Positions 1-10,582 of a stretch of 64,000 nt of DNA are shown piece by piece. The DNA lies in the NCBI RefSeq assembly GCF_016859285.1, contig NC_053400.1:29970001-30034000 (forward strand), read 5' to 3'. The translations under genes were made by a program, and so were the position numbers. Positions within the stretch are counted from its first letter, which is position 1. Each line of letters opens with the position of its first letter. The notes beneath the pieces are model-generated. The model did not search any database and was not told where the DNA came from. It worked only from the letters and a program-made list of their open reading frames with translations. This stretch comes from Xiphias gladius. Lineage: Eukaryota > Chordata > Actinopteri > Istiophoriformes > Xiphiidae.

Positions 1-1372
1 TCCAAAGGGGGCATAGCGGGTGAAGAAATCAATTTAACTCGAATGTAAGCGATGGAAATGTTGGCTTCAAGTGTAACAGCATGTTAGGATACTGTTCAGC
101 ACTGGCCAGTGTTTCTGCTCTAGTGCTTTTTAGTTTGATTTGTCTCCTCCGTAGCCTCCTCCGCTGGATTTTTTTTCTGCTTTAGCTCGGCAGGGCTGCT
201 GGGATCAAACTGTATAAATGATTCAGAATTTCCTATAGCTCTCAACTCAAACCATGCCTGTTATTCCCACAACACCCCTTGTACAAAAAAACAACAAAAA
301 AAAACAAAAAAACAAAATAGCCACATAAACACACACTAACACACTCCCAGGCGTGAACACACAGCACCACCCCAAAATAACTGCAATCAGAGGTGCTTGC
401 AGGCCTTTGTGGAAAATGAAACACTGTGGTAAAATGGAAGTGGCTGTAAAGTAAAAATGTGCGGTAAACTTTATAATCTCCACCCCCCCCACCCCACCTA
501 GTGGGTATCACTCTCATCGAATGCCCCATGTGGACAAATCCATGGCCTCACAAGGCTGCAGTGCCGAATTACTGGCGCTAAGCTCTGACTGGACGATCAC
601 TGGTTGGGTTGGGGTTTAGCCGAACGTCACTTCCATTCTTTTGTCATTACATACTGGGGAGGCAGGTATCTCAAAAACCTCGGCGCATAAAATCAAAAAC
701 CATCCACATGGTCAGACCCTGCGAGGTTAGGTATGAAATGCATTCCTTTGAAATGTGGGTCAACAGTCCCTTTAAGTACGGCGTTAACTGCGGAGCACCA
801 AAATGATCCACACTTACTGTATGTTTTTTTTTTTTTTTTACCCAAACTCAAAGCCCTATAATCAATAAAACCTTTCCTCTTCTGCCACCAACTGTTTTTC
901 TAATGAACACATCTCCCTGATCCATTACTCATAAAGACACAAGCCGCGCTGTTCACATTCCCCCTTGAGAAATAAACCCATAGATTTAAGCCCTTTCTGT
1001 CACATACCCAGACAATGTTGACAGTGAATGTAATGGCCAGTTGGGGAGATTATTAGGCCTTGATGAAAGTCTACACTCTACTGAGTGTTTTGATGTCTGA
1101 GTGCACAATTTATACACTCAGTTATTTTCCTTTTTTTAACCAGGCAAAGATTGGAAATTTCATATTTTTTTTGCAAATTACCCGCTCTATCTGAGGAAAA
1201 CACAAGTCTCCATAAAGTCGGAAGTTTATTAAGTATATTGTTCAGTGTCACCCATTCTGACTGCTGTTCACTGCACCTGAGAAATGGGGTTGTGATAGAA
1301 TGGGGGGGGGGCACCTCTGTTGTAAAAGCAGCAAGAGGATTCACCCGCCGTGTCCTTGGGATACTTAAAACT

Positions 1373-1373
<1 letters not shown>

Positions 1374-1451
<78 letters not shown>
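1374..1451. repeat. (GT)n microsatellite
   Basis: Uninterrupted TG/GT dinucleotide run of about 78 bases. It produces spurious Cys-Val open frames in two phases. Confidence 0.97.
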
Positions 1452-1454
<3 letters not shown>

Positions 1455-2135
1455 TCTGTGTGTCACTAAGAAAAAGACCAAGGAAGCATTAGGACCACAT
1501 GTTGACGGATCGTTGTGCAGAGAGAAATTAAAAATCAATGCGTCCCCCTATCATCCGTGCCTTTCTTGTCTCTCCTCACAAGCAGCGGTGACCGTTGACC
1601 TCCACAGACTGTTCATCATGAGATGCCAGGGGAAGAAAAAAAGTCCCAAGAAACACCACATTGCCCTTGATTTCGTCTTTCGATAAATGATTGATGAAAC
1701 CAGCCATTAACTGAGAAGTCATTAATCATCCAACATTATCTCTGTTGAAACCAAACCATAAAAAAATAATCAACAGTCTCATCCACTCAAGTTTGAACCA
1801 CGGAGATTTAAACACCTGTTCTTTGTACCTTCAGGATGTTGGTTTCAAGGACAATTCATATAAAAGGCTTTGTAACTCTCATATGTAACACAGAGGAGGA
1901 CTTGGGTTGTCCATTTCCCTGAGAGGAGCGATGGAAACGTCCTGACCATGCTCTATGACGACGCAGGGACTCGGGGGCAGAAGGAATTGAACAACAAACT
2001 CAAAGATCTGATACGTTATGGTTTTACAAAGTTGTCAGGAATAACATGTGGCTACTTAAAACATCCGGCAGACCCGAAACAACATGAGCATTAATTTGAA
2101 ACCTTGTTTCTGGCCAGCTGACAACTGCAAGTGCA

Positions 2136-2191
2136 GTATACAGCATGTAAATACATTGATCAGCTGATCGGTGTATTTACATGCTCTATAC
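2136..2191. repeat. 56-bp near-perfect palindrome
   Basis: The arms 2136-2163 and 2164-2191 are reverse complements at 25 of 28 positions, with no spacer (centre CAG/CTG). Weaker pairing extends a few bases further out on both sides. It could fold as a cruciform or, if transcribed, a hairpin. It may be a foldback transposon relic or a small-RNA-type hairpin; I cannot tell which. Confidence 0.8.
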
Positions 2192-2433
2192 AGTACCTTA
2201 ATGTCTGTTTATATAGTTAGGGCTTTCAGAAATAGAGGATTTCTGGATCTCTCTGGTTCAGAGTACATCCGAAAAGGATGCTTCCATTCTGCGAATGCTG
2301 TCGCTCACACTGTGAAGGATATGAGCTTTGGAAAATATGAAAAGCCTCTCGAAATCTACGAATCAACCTCCCAAAACAGCTGTGGCACTGACCTTTTTTC
2401 CAACCTTCCCGCACTGCTCCTTGCTATTAAAAA

Positions 2434-2454
2434 CAAATAAATAAATAAATAAAT
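2434..2454. repeat. (AAAT)n microsatellite
   Basis: About five tandem AAAT units. Confidence 0.9.
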
Positions 2455-4594
2455 ACATGATTGTCGCTCTCCTGGGAAGGAAAGATCTGTCGTCAAAAAA
2501 AGACAGGAGTTAGAAGCAGCGGTTCAGCGGGGAACAAACGGTGACAAGACGTGAATTTTACAACTGCGCAGGATGTCTGCCAGGTAAATTGTTTTCCTGA
2601 TAATTGATCATTTATCGACCTATGCCCAATAAATCCAAAGAGATGCCTCCGTCTCAGCCCATCTTTTCTGACACCAACGAAATACTGATAACGAAATACC
2701 TCTGACGATCTCATCATATGGTTATGAAGCCCTCTACCTCAAGCAGTGAACAGGTTAGACTGAGGCACATTATTGTGTGTGTGTGCCCAAGTCATGTTTG
2801 AGTTTTCTATTGAGCCTCATTTTATGTCTAAGATAGATACAGCATTCAGCCACAACATTAAAACCGGTAACTGGCTATTGGTGTATAGGGGATGATGAGA
2901 GTGAACTGCTCTCTACGATATACTGAAGGCTTACTAGTATGAAAATAAATAAAATAAAAATAAAAAAGTACAGCCCACTATTTTTCATCTGAGCCTTCGG
3001 AAAGAAAAAGAAAGGAAAAGAGCGTCTCTCCATATTGACAGGAGTTAACGGATGGAGGAAGTGACACTAGCAAGTGCAGGAAGCTCTGGTACGATTTGAG
3101 TGATAGATGAAAAAGGTATGATTAATGGATCTTTGGTCCTAACTTCGGTTTGATCTGCTGTCACCACCCAGCAAAGCACAGTGATTTGGATCAGCGGTCA
3201 CAGTCTGGAAATTTCGCAGCAGCATTATGCAAAAAGTCAGTGAAGCGCTCAACCGAGTCTTTGTCGGTGTCCATATACAACTCATAAGTCACTGTTTATC
3301 ACTGACATGCAGGCACGCGTTCAGCATTTTGACCTCGTCTTTTTATCTACCTGCACACGATTACGTCTTAACGTGTAATTCAAGCGGACAAAAAGCGATT
3401 TTCCCTCGTCTGTCAATACAACATCTGTCGGCCTCAACCCGCTGTTTCGCCTGAGGTTCCACACTTGTATCGCGCGGTGGCAACTCAGCAATCTCCGCAT
3501 GCTGAGGAAAACCACGAGATGTGGCCGGAAGCTTCGGGAAAAACTAGTTAGCAGACGATGAAATAACTTTTTCCTTCGTTTGCTTTTCGTTTGCCATTTT
3601 AAATATATCCCAAGTAGAGTTAGTGCACCTGACATCGGCGGTGGATTTGGGCTTGGGTTCCAATGCAGCGCCCACTGTATTAATTGCAGTGTGATACACA
3701 CCTAGCAGAGGATATTATGTGCATGATCTTACACAAATCACTTTGGTGCAAGTGGAAGGAGGACATGAATAATGCACAGATTTTTTTTATACCCTTTGGT
3801 ACCATAGATGAAAAAGGCTTTTTTTTTTTTTACTTATCAAAAAAAAAAAAAATCCAGTACTGTCCTTACTGTACCTCAGTTAATGTACCTTGTAAACCAC
3901 AGTACATTTGTTTCACTAGAGAATGTATCAGTTCATTTGGCATTACGATAATGCTAAAGTAACAGAATATATGTATATATGATGTGTGATAATGCTAAGT
4001 AAATGCATCTTAGAGTGATACAATTGACTGATTCAAGTTTAAGTTGGATACTGTGTGAAAGCAATTAAAACACGTATACTTTTATTAGGGCATGTCCTCC
4101 TATCTAATCATCATCAATCCCTCACATTCTGAATTAAAAACCCTTTTTAATCTGGTGACTCTTGAGACGCTTGTGTTGTTAAGTAACGTACAGGTGTCAT
4201 GTATTCATTTGTGTATTAAAATAGTTTCCCAGCAGCCCAGGTTGTGATGTAAATCAGACCGCACCGTGTGCGGCCCTAAAACTGAGCCGAGATTACCATC
4301 TAGTGGACATAATCCGACATGGTAAACGCTGTATGCAGCGTTTCTGCAGAGGTTGAACCTCACATTTATTTTTCATTAAATCATCAGTTCATCTTTATGC
4401 CCCAGCACAAATCACCATATCTCCCGTAAATATGATCCAGATAACCCGTTTTTGTGGTTGTTTTTTTTTTTGTTTAGCAATAATCAGAAAAGAGAGAATC
4501 TCAAAGGGGGCTCTTTTTAATTACTGAATTTAAAATTGTAGTGTCCTACACTGGTTGATAAAGAAAAAGAATCACATCGCTGTAACGCATACCT

Positions 4595-4800
4595 TCAGTG
4601 GCCACTTTATTAAGTACACCTGTACCGTCTAATGCAATCCCATACAACTGTTCTGCTGTAAAGTCTGCTCTATGGTGCCTATAAAGTTCAGTTTCTGTTG
4701 AGACTGTCACAGGGGTGCTCATTAAATTACATGGTTTTTACAGTGTCGGAGGTGGTGTTGTACTGGACTGCTTTATATTGAGAAGTGTCTCTAATATTCG
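4595..4800. repeat. Dispersed teleost repeat ('CCACTTTATTAAGTACACCTGT' type)
   Basis: Opens with a 'ggccactttattaag' segment and ends with a 'tattgagaagtgtctctaat' segment. I recognise this arrangement as a repeat common in fish genomes. No coding capacity. Class assignment is uncertain and rests on memory of the family, not on an alignment. Confidence 0.5.
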
Positions 4801-5930
4801 CCCCCCCCTTCATGCTTATAAATGGGAAAGACAAAAACATTAAAAACACCTCGCAATATATCACCGTCCAATATAACACCACCTTTAATTATGACCTCGG
4901 AAATAAACGTATAATAGAATTTATTTGTTTATTGAAATTGTGTTGTAGAAAATCACCAGAGAGCACGGGAGCCAAATATAACAGAAGGCCAATCCGTTTG
5001 TACTGGACATGCGTACATGCTCTTCTGTGTCAGCCGGAGGTAGAAGTCTGTTTTGACTTCTCCAGCCATTTCGGTGTTGAACTCATGCAGCAAAAGAACA
5101 CTGAGAAAAACGTCCCGCCGTCAGGTCATTAAGGGAAATTTGACGATACATTATTCATCAGGGGGGCAGACGGAAGTTCGCATAAAGTTCATAGGGCTTA
5201 GAGTGCATGTCGGCACCCTGTGAGGAGACTCCCTCCCTCAAGAGCCTAATCTCGTTAGACTTGGCTGGACATTGGTTAAACATAATTAAGGAAGAGCACC
5301 AACAAATCATAAGCCCAAACATAGATCTAATTATCCCTTAATGAGTGTGACCAGACTTTTTTTTTTTTTTGCTTTAAATATTAAATATTCTCTTTTTTTC
5401 CCCCTTTTTTTTTTTTACAAATCATAGAAAGATTTCATTAACTTTTGTCCAAAATAAGGTTCATTTTAACAAACACTTACAGTGGGTTGGTTTTCTCATC
5501 ACTCTATAACCAAATCGCCGACGAGGTCGTCACCTGCATCTTTATAGTTGATTAGAATTGACTGTACTTTGCTATCCCAGTTTTTATCAAATTGCTTAAT
5601 TTGAAATTTCATATGTTGAGAGCATTCGGAGTCTAGTTACGTGGAGTAATGGTGTAATGCAAGTCTGTGCAAACTGTATTTCAAAGGCCCGTCTAGGAAC
5701 AAGAATTGCAAACTAGCTTAAGCTAGAAATGTTGTGGTGTGTTACATTGGTTCATCCTATGTTCTTGTCCCTGTCAGAATAAACATTAAATGTAACTGTC
5801 TACACAATTAAACAAAATCTACAATAATAATGGTAATAAACTAGTAGTCTCATTTTCTTTTTTTTTTTTTTTCTTTTTTTTTTTTTTTGGCAACTTCAAG
5901 ACATGAATAAATGACCCATGATGCCTTTCA

Positions 5931-6020
5931 TTAAATCCTCTTAGAGACTGTGCGACGACGCCCTTCTCTAAACTTGGCCACGATGGAGCTGCTCCTTAGA
6001 TCCAAAGGTCGGCCTGGTGT
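5931..6020 (-). CDS. Possible terminal exon of an unidentified minus-strand gene
   Basis: On the minus strand a 30-codon frame follows a TAG that could be a splice acceptor and ends in TAA at 5931-5933. The predicted tail includes SSSIVAKFREGRRRTVSKRI: basic, non-repetitive and unlike the surrounding low-complexity DNA. I do not recognise the protein and see no upstream exon. The acceptor has only a moderate pyrimidine tract. It could equally be a chance frame or an old transposon fragment, so treat it as a weak candidate. Confidence 0.18.
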   Translation of the reverse strand, partial: TPGRPLDLRSSSIVAKFREGRRRTVSKRI

Positions 6021-8378
6021 CTATTTAAGACCACGGGCAGGAAGCCTAGTCCTGCTTCTTGCTGCATTTCAAAATGTTAAGAAGTAATTTTCTCTTTGAA
6101 GGCGACGGACAAAAAGAGGAGCAGTGTGTACAGGACTTGTCAGATTGCTTCCAGTGAATGTAATAAATAATTTGAGATACAAACTCGTGCATACTGTAGA
6201 GAACTGTAAAACCAATGACAAGTTTTACTTTAACACATATCACTATATTGAGCCCACCGAAGTCATTTTGGTTTGAATGTCTGGGATAAATCAAACAGGA
6301 TATGCAAAGTGTTCTCCACTCCTTTTGACTAAATATCTTTTTACATACATTAGTAACAGAAAACGTTATGCAACATAACAGATAGTTTTTTAAGACATTA
6401 ACATTCACTAGAGGAAAGCCACAGGTGAACCCTTAAATGAAGACCTGGGATTAAAGGGCCGACTTCTGTTTATCTACAGGCAGGTTCATTTTCCAAACTC
6501 ATTGCCAGGTCTTAAGTGATTCCTGACCAGGACAGCAGTATTAAAGCTCCGGTTAATATGATTAACAAAACCGCTGTGCTAGGTAAAAGTCGGCCAGAAT
6601 GGTTGCATGTGTGCTGTGTGAGCAACTGGAAGAAGCGGGTGTCATAGGATCACACATGCGGTTCTCATTTATATCCTTGTCCACACCGAGAGCAGGAGCA
6701 GCAGTTTTCATTTATTTAATCCTTTTTATTTCATCAGGCAGCGTCTTTGCGATCAGCATGTCTTTTTCAAGCACAAGAGAACATATACAGTATTAGCACT
6801 GACACAAATATGCACATTCACAGCAAAAACACAGCTGACATATACAGAACAGTGGTTACACGTGAAGAAAAAGAATTGCTTAAATAAAAATCTTTTAAAA
6901 TCGACACACAAGAAATGAGAGATTTTAATTTCAGAAGTTTTTGTGACTTATTCCATTTGTGAGGAGCATAGTCTTAAAAACCGTATTATCTGAATTCCGA
7001 TGAACCTACATCTACATATATAGTAATTGTATGTAGATGTAATCAGAGAGCAGACTAACTTTATGGATAAGTAATGTATAGTGCAACTCCCACTCTGCCA
7101 GCTAAAGAGGCTGAGGACCACCTCGCCTTTTCAAACTATGACAGAGCAGTGAGCGCAGAAATTGCTCAGCGTGACAAACAGAGTAGAGAAGCTTTCGGGT
7201 GGAGGGAGAGGCAGGCGGACACACATTATCACGATGATTAAGCATAGGCAGAACAGTATATTCAACCGGGGTCTTCTGACTAGCGGAAGAAAAACCTGAT
7301 TGGACTCTGTACAGTTATCCGATTTTGATCTTCACTTGGCTTAATCGGGTGCTCCACATGGCTCTTAAAAATTCAACAATTTCAGTTTGAAGGCCTTGAA
7401 TATGGACAATAGGCAGGATTCTCTTCCGTATTGATGAACACGTCGTGCCTTTATGTTTTATCGAAGAAAGATCTTAAATGTATCAAAAGCTGACTGTAGG
7501 TTTGCAATGGCCAGATTAAGAGCCACTTTGCATATAAAATGCTTTCACCAGAAGTGAATAAAACGGGAGAGGCACAGGTATACTGAATAACAAAGTAAAT
7601 TATTTATAACAAAATTATCCAAAAAAAAGAAATAGCTGAGAGGACTCTGCAAATTCATTAGTGTAGGGAGTGGCAGAGTGAAAATGTGCCGCGGGGATCC
7701 TGTGCAGTAAGAACAAAGGAAAAGAAACGGAAACCACTGTGCAGAACCTTGTTGCGCGTGAGGAAATTTGGTCCTGGACCGACTGCCGCTCTGGCTTATA
7801 TGCATGGGGCACGCCAGGGCTGATTACGTCTGCAGCCCTGGAAAACAGAGAGCACCAGCAGCGTGAACCAAGCAGAGGGGCCGTCACAATGTGAATATCA
7901 GAGACATGAGATATTCGGCACGGCATCACGAGAGATATTGTACATTTAATTACAGGTTGTTCACATACATGATACAGGCGTCATTCTAGTGGACCTCCCG
8001 CTGTGTGATAATCTCAGTAACCTCTAATCACCTCTCAGGGATTTCAGTGTGGATCCCACCGTTACAATACAGTGCTCACTAACCAATGAGACATCAGCAC
8101 GAAAGGAATCCCAAATTATACATCTGGGAATAATAAACACACCGCAGATTTGTTTTTTTGTTTTTTTTGTCCCAGCTCATCCACAACGGTGCTCGTGGGT
8201 ATGAAAGCAGTGGTTGAACTGCTTTCCAACGTGACACAGGCTGCAACACTTCAACACAGGAAAACGCCCGTACAGCATGCAAACAAGATACAGAAGATGT
8301 CTGGGAGAACCATTTAACACAACAGATTCACAGCGTTTTACCCTGAGCAGCTACTCCAGAGGCCTCCGGAGGCCTTGC
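6021..8378. other. No gene seen; AT-rich non-coding
   Basis: Contains a short perfect hairpin (7007-7041) and open frames up to about 104 codons on the minus strand (7615-7929) without motifs or splice support. If the minus-strand exon ending at 8379 is real, this stretch would include its 3' UTR. Confidence 0.4.
7007..7041. repeat. 12-bp inverted repeat with 11-nt loop
   Basis: Arms TACATCTACATA (7007-7018) and TATGTAGATGTA (7030-7041) are perfect reverse complements. No function can be assigned. Confidence 0.75.
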
Positions 8379-8384
8379 TCAGGG
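8341..8384. repeat. 44-nt compound hairpin
   Basis: A 9-bp outer stem (8341-8349 with 8376-8384) encloses a 16-bp perfect palindrome AGGCCTCCGGAGGCCT (8360-8375), with a 10-nt bulge on one side only. It is GC-rich within AT-rich DNA. It overlaps the stop codon of the candidate minus-strand exon at 8379-8440, so if that exon is transcribed the structure sits at its coding end. Confidence 0.7.
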
Positions 8385-8440
8385 CCGCTCTCGCTGCACC
8401 TTTGCAAAAATGCTCATTTGTGGGGATAGCTCCTTTTCAT
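8379..8440 (-). CDS. Possible terminal exon of an unidentified minus-strand gene
   Basis: Read on the minus strand, a strong pyrimidine-rich acceptor (ttgttttctttttag) immediately precedes a frame encoding DEKELSPQMSIFAKVQRERP, followed by TGA at 8379-8381. The splice signal and mixed composition look exon-like. I do not recognise the protein, and no clear partner exon is visible between here and the GCAP gene. A chance match to the acceptor consensus is the main alternative. Confidence 0.28.
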
Positions 8441-9050
8441 CTAAAAAGAAAACAATATAAATTACACAATGTTTTAACATCTCGGAGACATACCTCAGAA
8501 AAACAGAATTACTTCATAGTCTAGTACAGTAGCATACTGTTAGTATGAATTACACGTAGCTAAGTTACTGGACGCTAAATAGTTACTGTCGTCCATCTGT
8601 CAATAGGTTTGGATGCTGGACAATTTAGTTAAATTATGCAGCGACCAACAAGTAACCATCAGCTATTCTCAAAGCGTTTTTGGACACTCATGCTCAATTT
8701 GGACACACAGAGGGACGCTCTCCACCCGTACCCTCTGCAGGATTTGTCTGCCTAGCCTATCCGCAGAGCCCATGCAATCTAATTAAAAGAGATTGATATA
8801 CCAATTCCAAATTAGCATGACCTAGAGCCTCTTAGTCTCTTAGCTTCTTTTTTTTTTTTTTTTTTCTGAACAGAAAAACAACACTGAGACTGATTAAGGC
8901 CAGCAGTAGACTTGGGCATCAGCCATTTGGCAGATAAATTCAGGGACCATGAAGCCAGATATCTGTATATCAGCTCTAAAATCAAGCCTAACTCACCCTC
9001 TTAAAAGTCAGCTCTTTTAAGGCTAAACTCTATCAGGGTATAAAAGGGTA

Positions 9051-9075
9051 GTTGTTGCTGTTGTTGTTGTTGTTG
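9051..9075. repeat. (GTT)n microsatellite
   Basis: Tandem GTT units with one GCT variant. Confidence 0.9.
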
Positions 9076-9204
9076 GATGAGTCAGGACAATTTCGTTGTT
9101 TTTGTTTTTATCCGCCTTGTATGAGAATCCTAACAACTGCTGCGGCAGCCTCGTCAAAACTCAGTTTGATGATCAGTAATAAACCAGAGTAAGCCTACAG
9201 CATA

Positions 9205-9560
9205 AACTGGCTGCTCTGGGAGGCCGTACCTCGGCACAGCGTTGCTTTGAGCTAAATGCTAATGTAAGCATGCTGATGTGCTCAAAGCGGGAACACTTGA
9301 ATGCTGATGCTAAGCGGGCATAATGTTTACTGTGTTCACCGTCTTAGTTTAGCATGTTAATATTTGATAATTAGCACAAAACACAAGGCACAGCTGAGGA
9401 TAATGGGAATGTTCTTAGTTATAGGCATTTGGTCATAAACCAAAGTACTGCATAAATCTAAATTCTAATCTAATGAGGGCTCTTGGAGATGAAGCTGAAG
9501 AATACCAAAGTTATTAGAATTCAACATCTGTGCACCATGAATGTCTGCATAAAACTGAAT
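9205..9560 (+). repeat. Dispersed teleost repeat, family A, copy 1
   Basis: Shares ordered blocks with 58690-59235: 'tttgagctaaatgc', then 'tagtttag', 'cagctgagg', and 'atttggtcat' followed by 'aaagtact'. Both copies are on the + strand. Unclassified non-autonomous repeat; the copies here are diverged. Confidence 0.75.
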
Positions 9561-10209
9561 TGAAATGAGACTGAGATGGCCATGCCCCCCTCGAGAATTA
9601 GCACCCAGCTCTGCCCAGTATTTTAGCCTCTTTTGGTTTTCTAATCTGCAGACTCCGGTCTGCATCAACCCCGTTTTCTAGTAACAACAAGCAGCAGTTT
9701 TCAGATAAGAAGCTCTAACAAACCTACACTATCTGACCAAATCTAGCTAGCAGACATTCAAATTCAGCAACTAGCTGCTTAAGAAAGTGGTACATTTAGC
9801 AGCTAAAGAGCCAGATATTGGTGGGGACCACAACAGCTATTTTTTATCTAGTTTGGACTTATTTCAAATTTCCAAACTAACAATATATTTTAACACTTAC
9901 TTACCTAATGTGTTAAAAGCGATGTCATTATGCTGGAAGCGAGTAACATTTATCTTGACACACATGATTCCCTCACTGTCCAAACTGGGCTCACCTAGTC
10001 TCACAAATGTAGACTGCCTCCCTTAATTTCCTTAATATTCATTCCGTATCTAGTGCTTTTTAATCAGCTGTGGCAATATGCCATATTCCACTATTTAATG
10101 TGCATATTGGAGTAACGCCTGCCACTCTCACAGGTTTGGGCTTGACCCACATTTAGCTGCAAACCTAATTAACTCAGAGAGAGGAAACCCCAACAACGTA
10201 ATGCCACGG

Positions 10210-10280
10210 TAATCCCAAGGCCACACGAATCACTTGTGTCACACGCAAACCGGAGCTTTGCGATTCCACATGGTTATAAA
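10210..10280 (+). promoter_or_regulatory. Candidate core promoter of the GCAP gene
   Basis: A TATAAA box lies at 10275-10280, 105 bases before the start codon. A TAATCC core (10210-10215), the element bound by OTX/CRX photoreceptor homeodomain factors, lies 60 bases upstream of the TATA box. This spacing is plausible for a photoreceptor gene, but both motifs are short and the transcription start is inferred. Confidence 0.4.
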
Positions 10281-10384
10281 AAACACCTATGAGCACGAGA
10301 TGTCCATTTCAAGTCCGGCCACTCCATCGCGAAGGTTATACCTAAGGGCTGCAGGACTACATACTGTCGAATTACAAGCCAACC

Positions 10385-10582
10385 ATGGGGCAGACACAGC
10401 AGACGGACAACAGTGAGGAGATTGATGTCAAAGCGCTTCAGGATATGTATAAAAGGTTTGTCGTGGAGTGCCCGAGCGGACTACTTTTTCTGCATGAGTT
10501 CAAGCGTTTCTTTGGTGTGGACCCAACAGGGGAAGCGTCTGCCTACGCAGAAAACATGTTTCGAGCCTTTGACACGAACGGG
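10385..10582 (+). CDS. GCAP exon 1
   Basis: Residues 1-66, from ATG in context aaccATGG to the donor GGG/gtgag, phase 0. Carries the CPSG degenerate EF1 and the start of EF2. Confidence 0.92.

Larger units (their letters stand above)
1..5930. other. Gene-poor AT-rich flank
   Basis: I see no supportable coding exon in this stretch. It contains a long (GT)n tract, an (AAAT)n tract, a 56-bp palindrome and a dispersed repeat near 4595-4800, each listed separately. The longest open frame (minus strand, 3321-3701, 126 codons) has no recognisable motif or convincing splice context. Many T and A homopolymers (for example near 3820-3852, 5360-5420 and 5860-5888) are consistent with intergenic or 3'-UTR-type sequence. 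Confidence 0.5.
8441..10200. other. Non-coding stretch with a dispersed repeat
   Basis: Holds a (GTT)n tract at 9051-9075 and a degenerate copy of a teleost dispersed repeat at about 9205-9560. Open frames here, such as minus 9465-9668, fall inside the repeat. No gene seen. Confidence 0.5.

Noticed and set aside
1151..1686. Open frames of 100-113 codons on the + strand
   Set aside because: They are kept open by the (GT)n tract (poly Cys-Val); no other coding signal.
3321..3701. 126-codon minus-strand frame
   Set aside because: No motif, no splice context and no match to a family I know; length is within chance for this window.
8990..9060. Possible 33-nt minus-strand mini-exon (acceptor gatag, donor gtgagt)
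   Set aside because: Too short to distinguish from chance; no recognisable peptide; adjacent to a GTT repeat.
9912..9990. Minus-strand donor-like site after a short open frame (MCVKINVTRF..)
   Set aside because: No acceptor or family match; located next to family-D-like repeat fragments.
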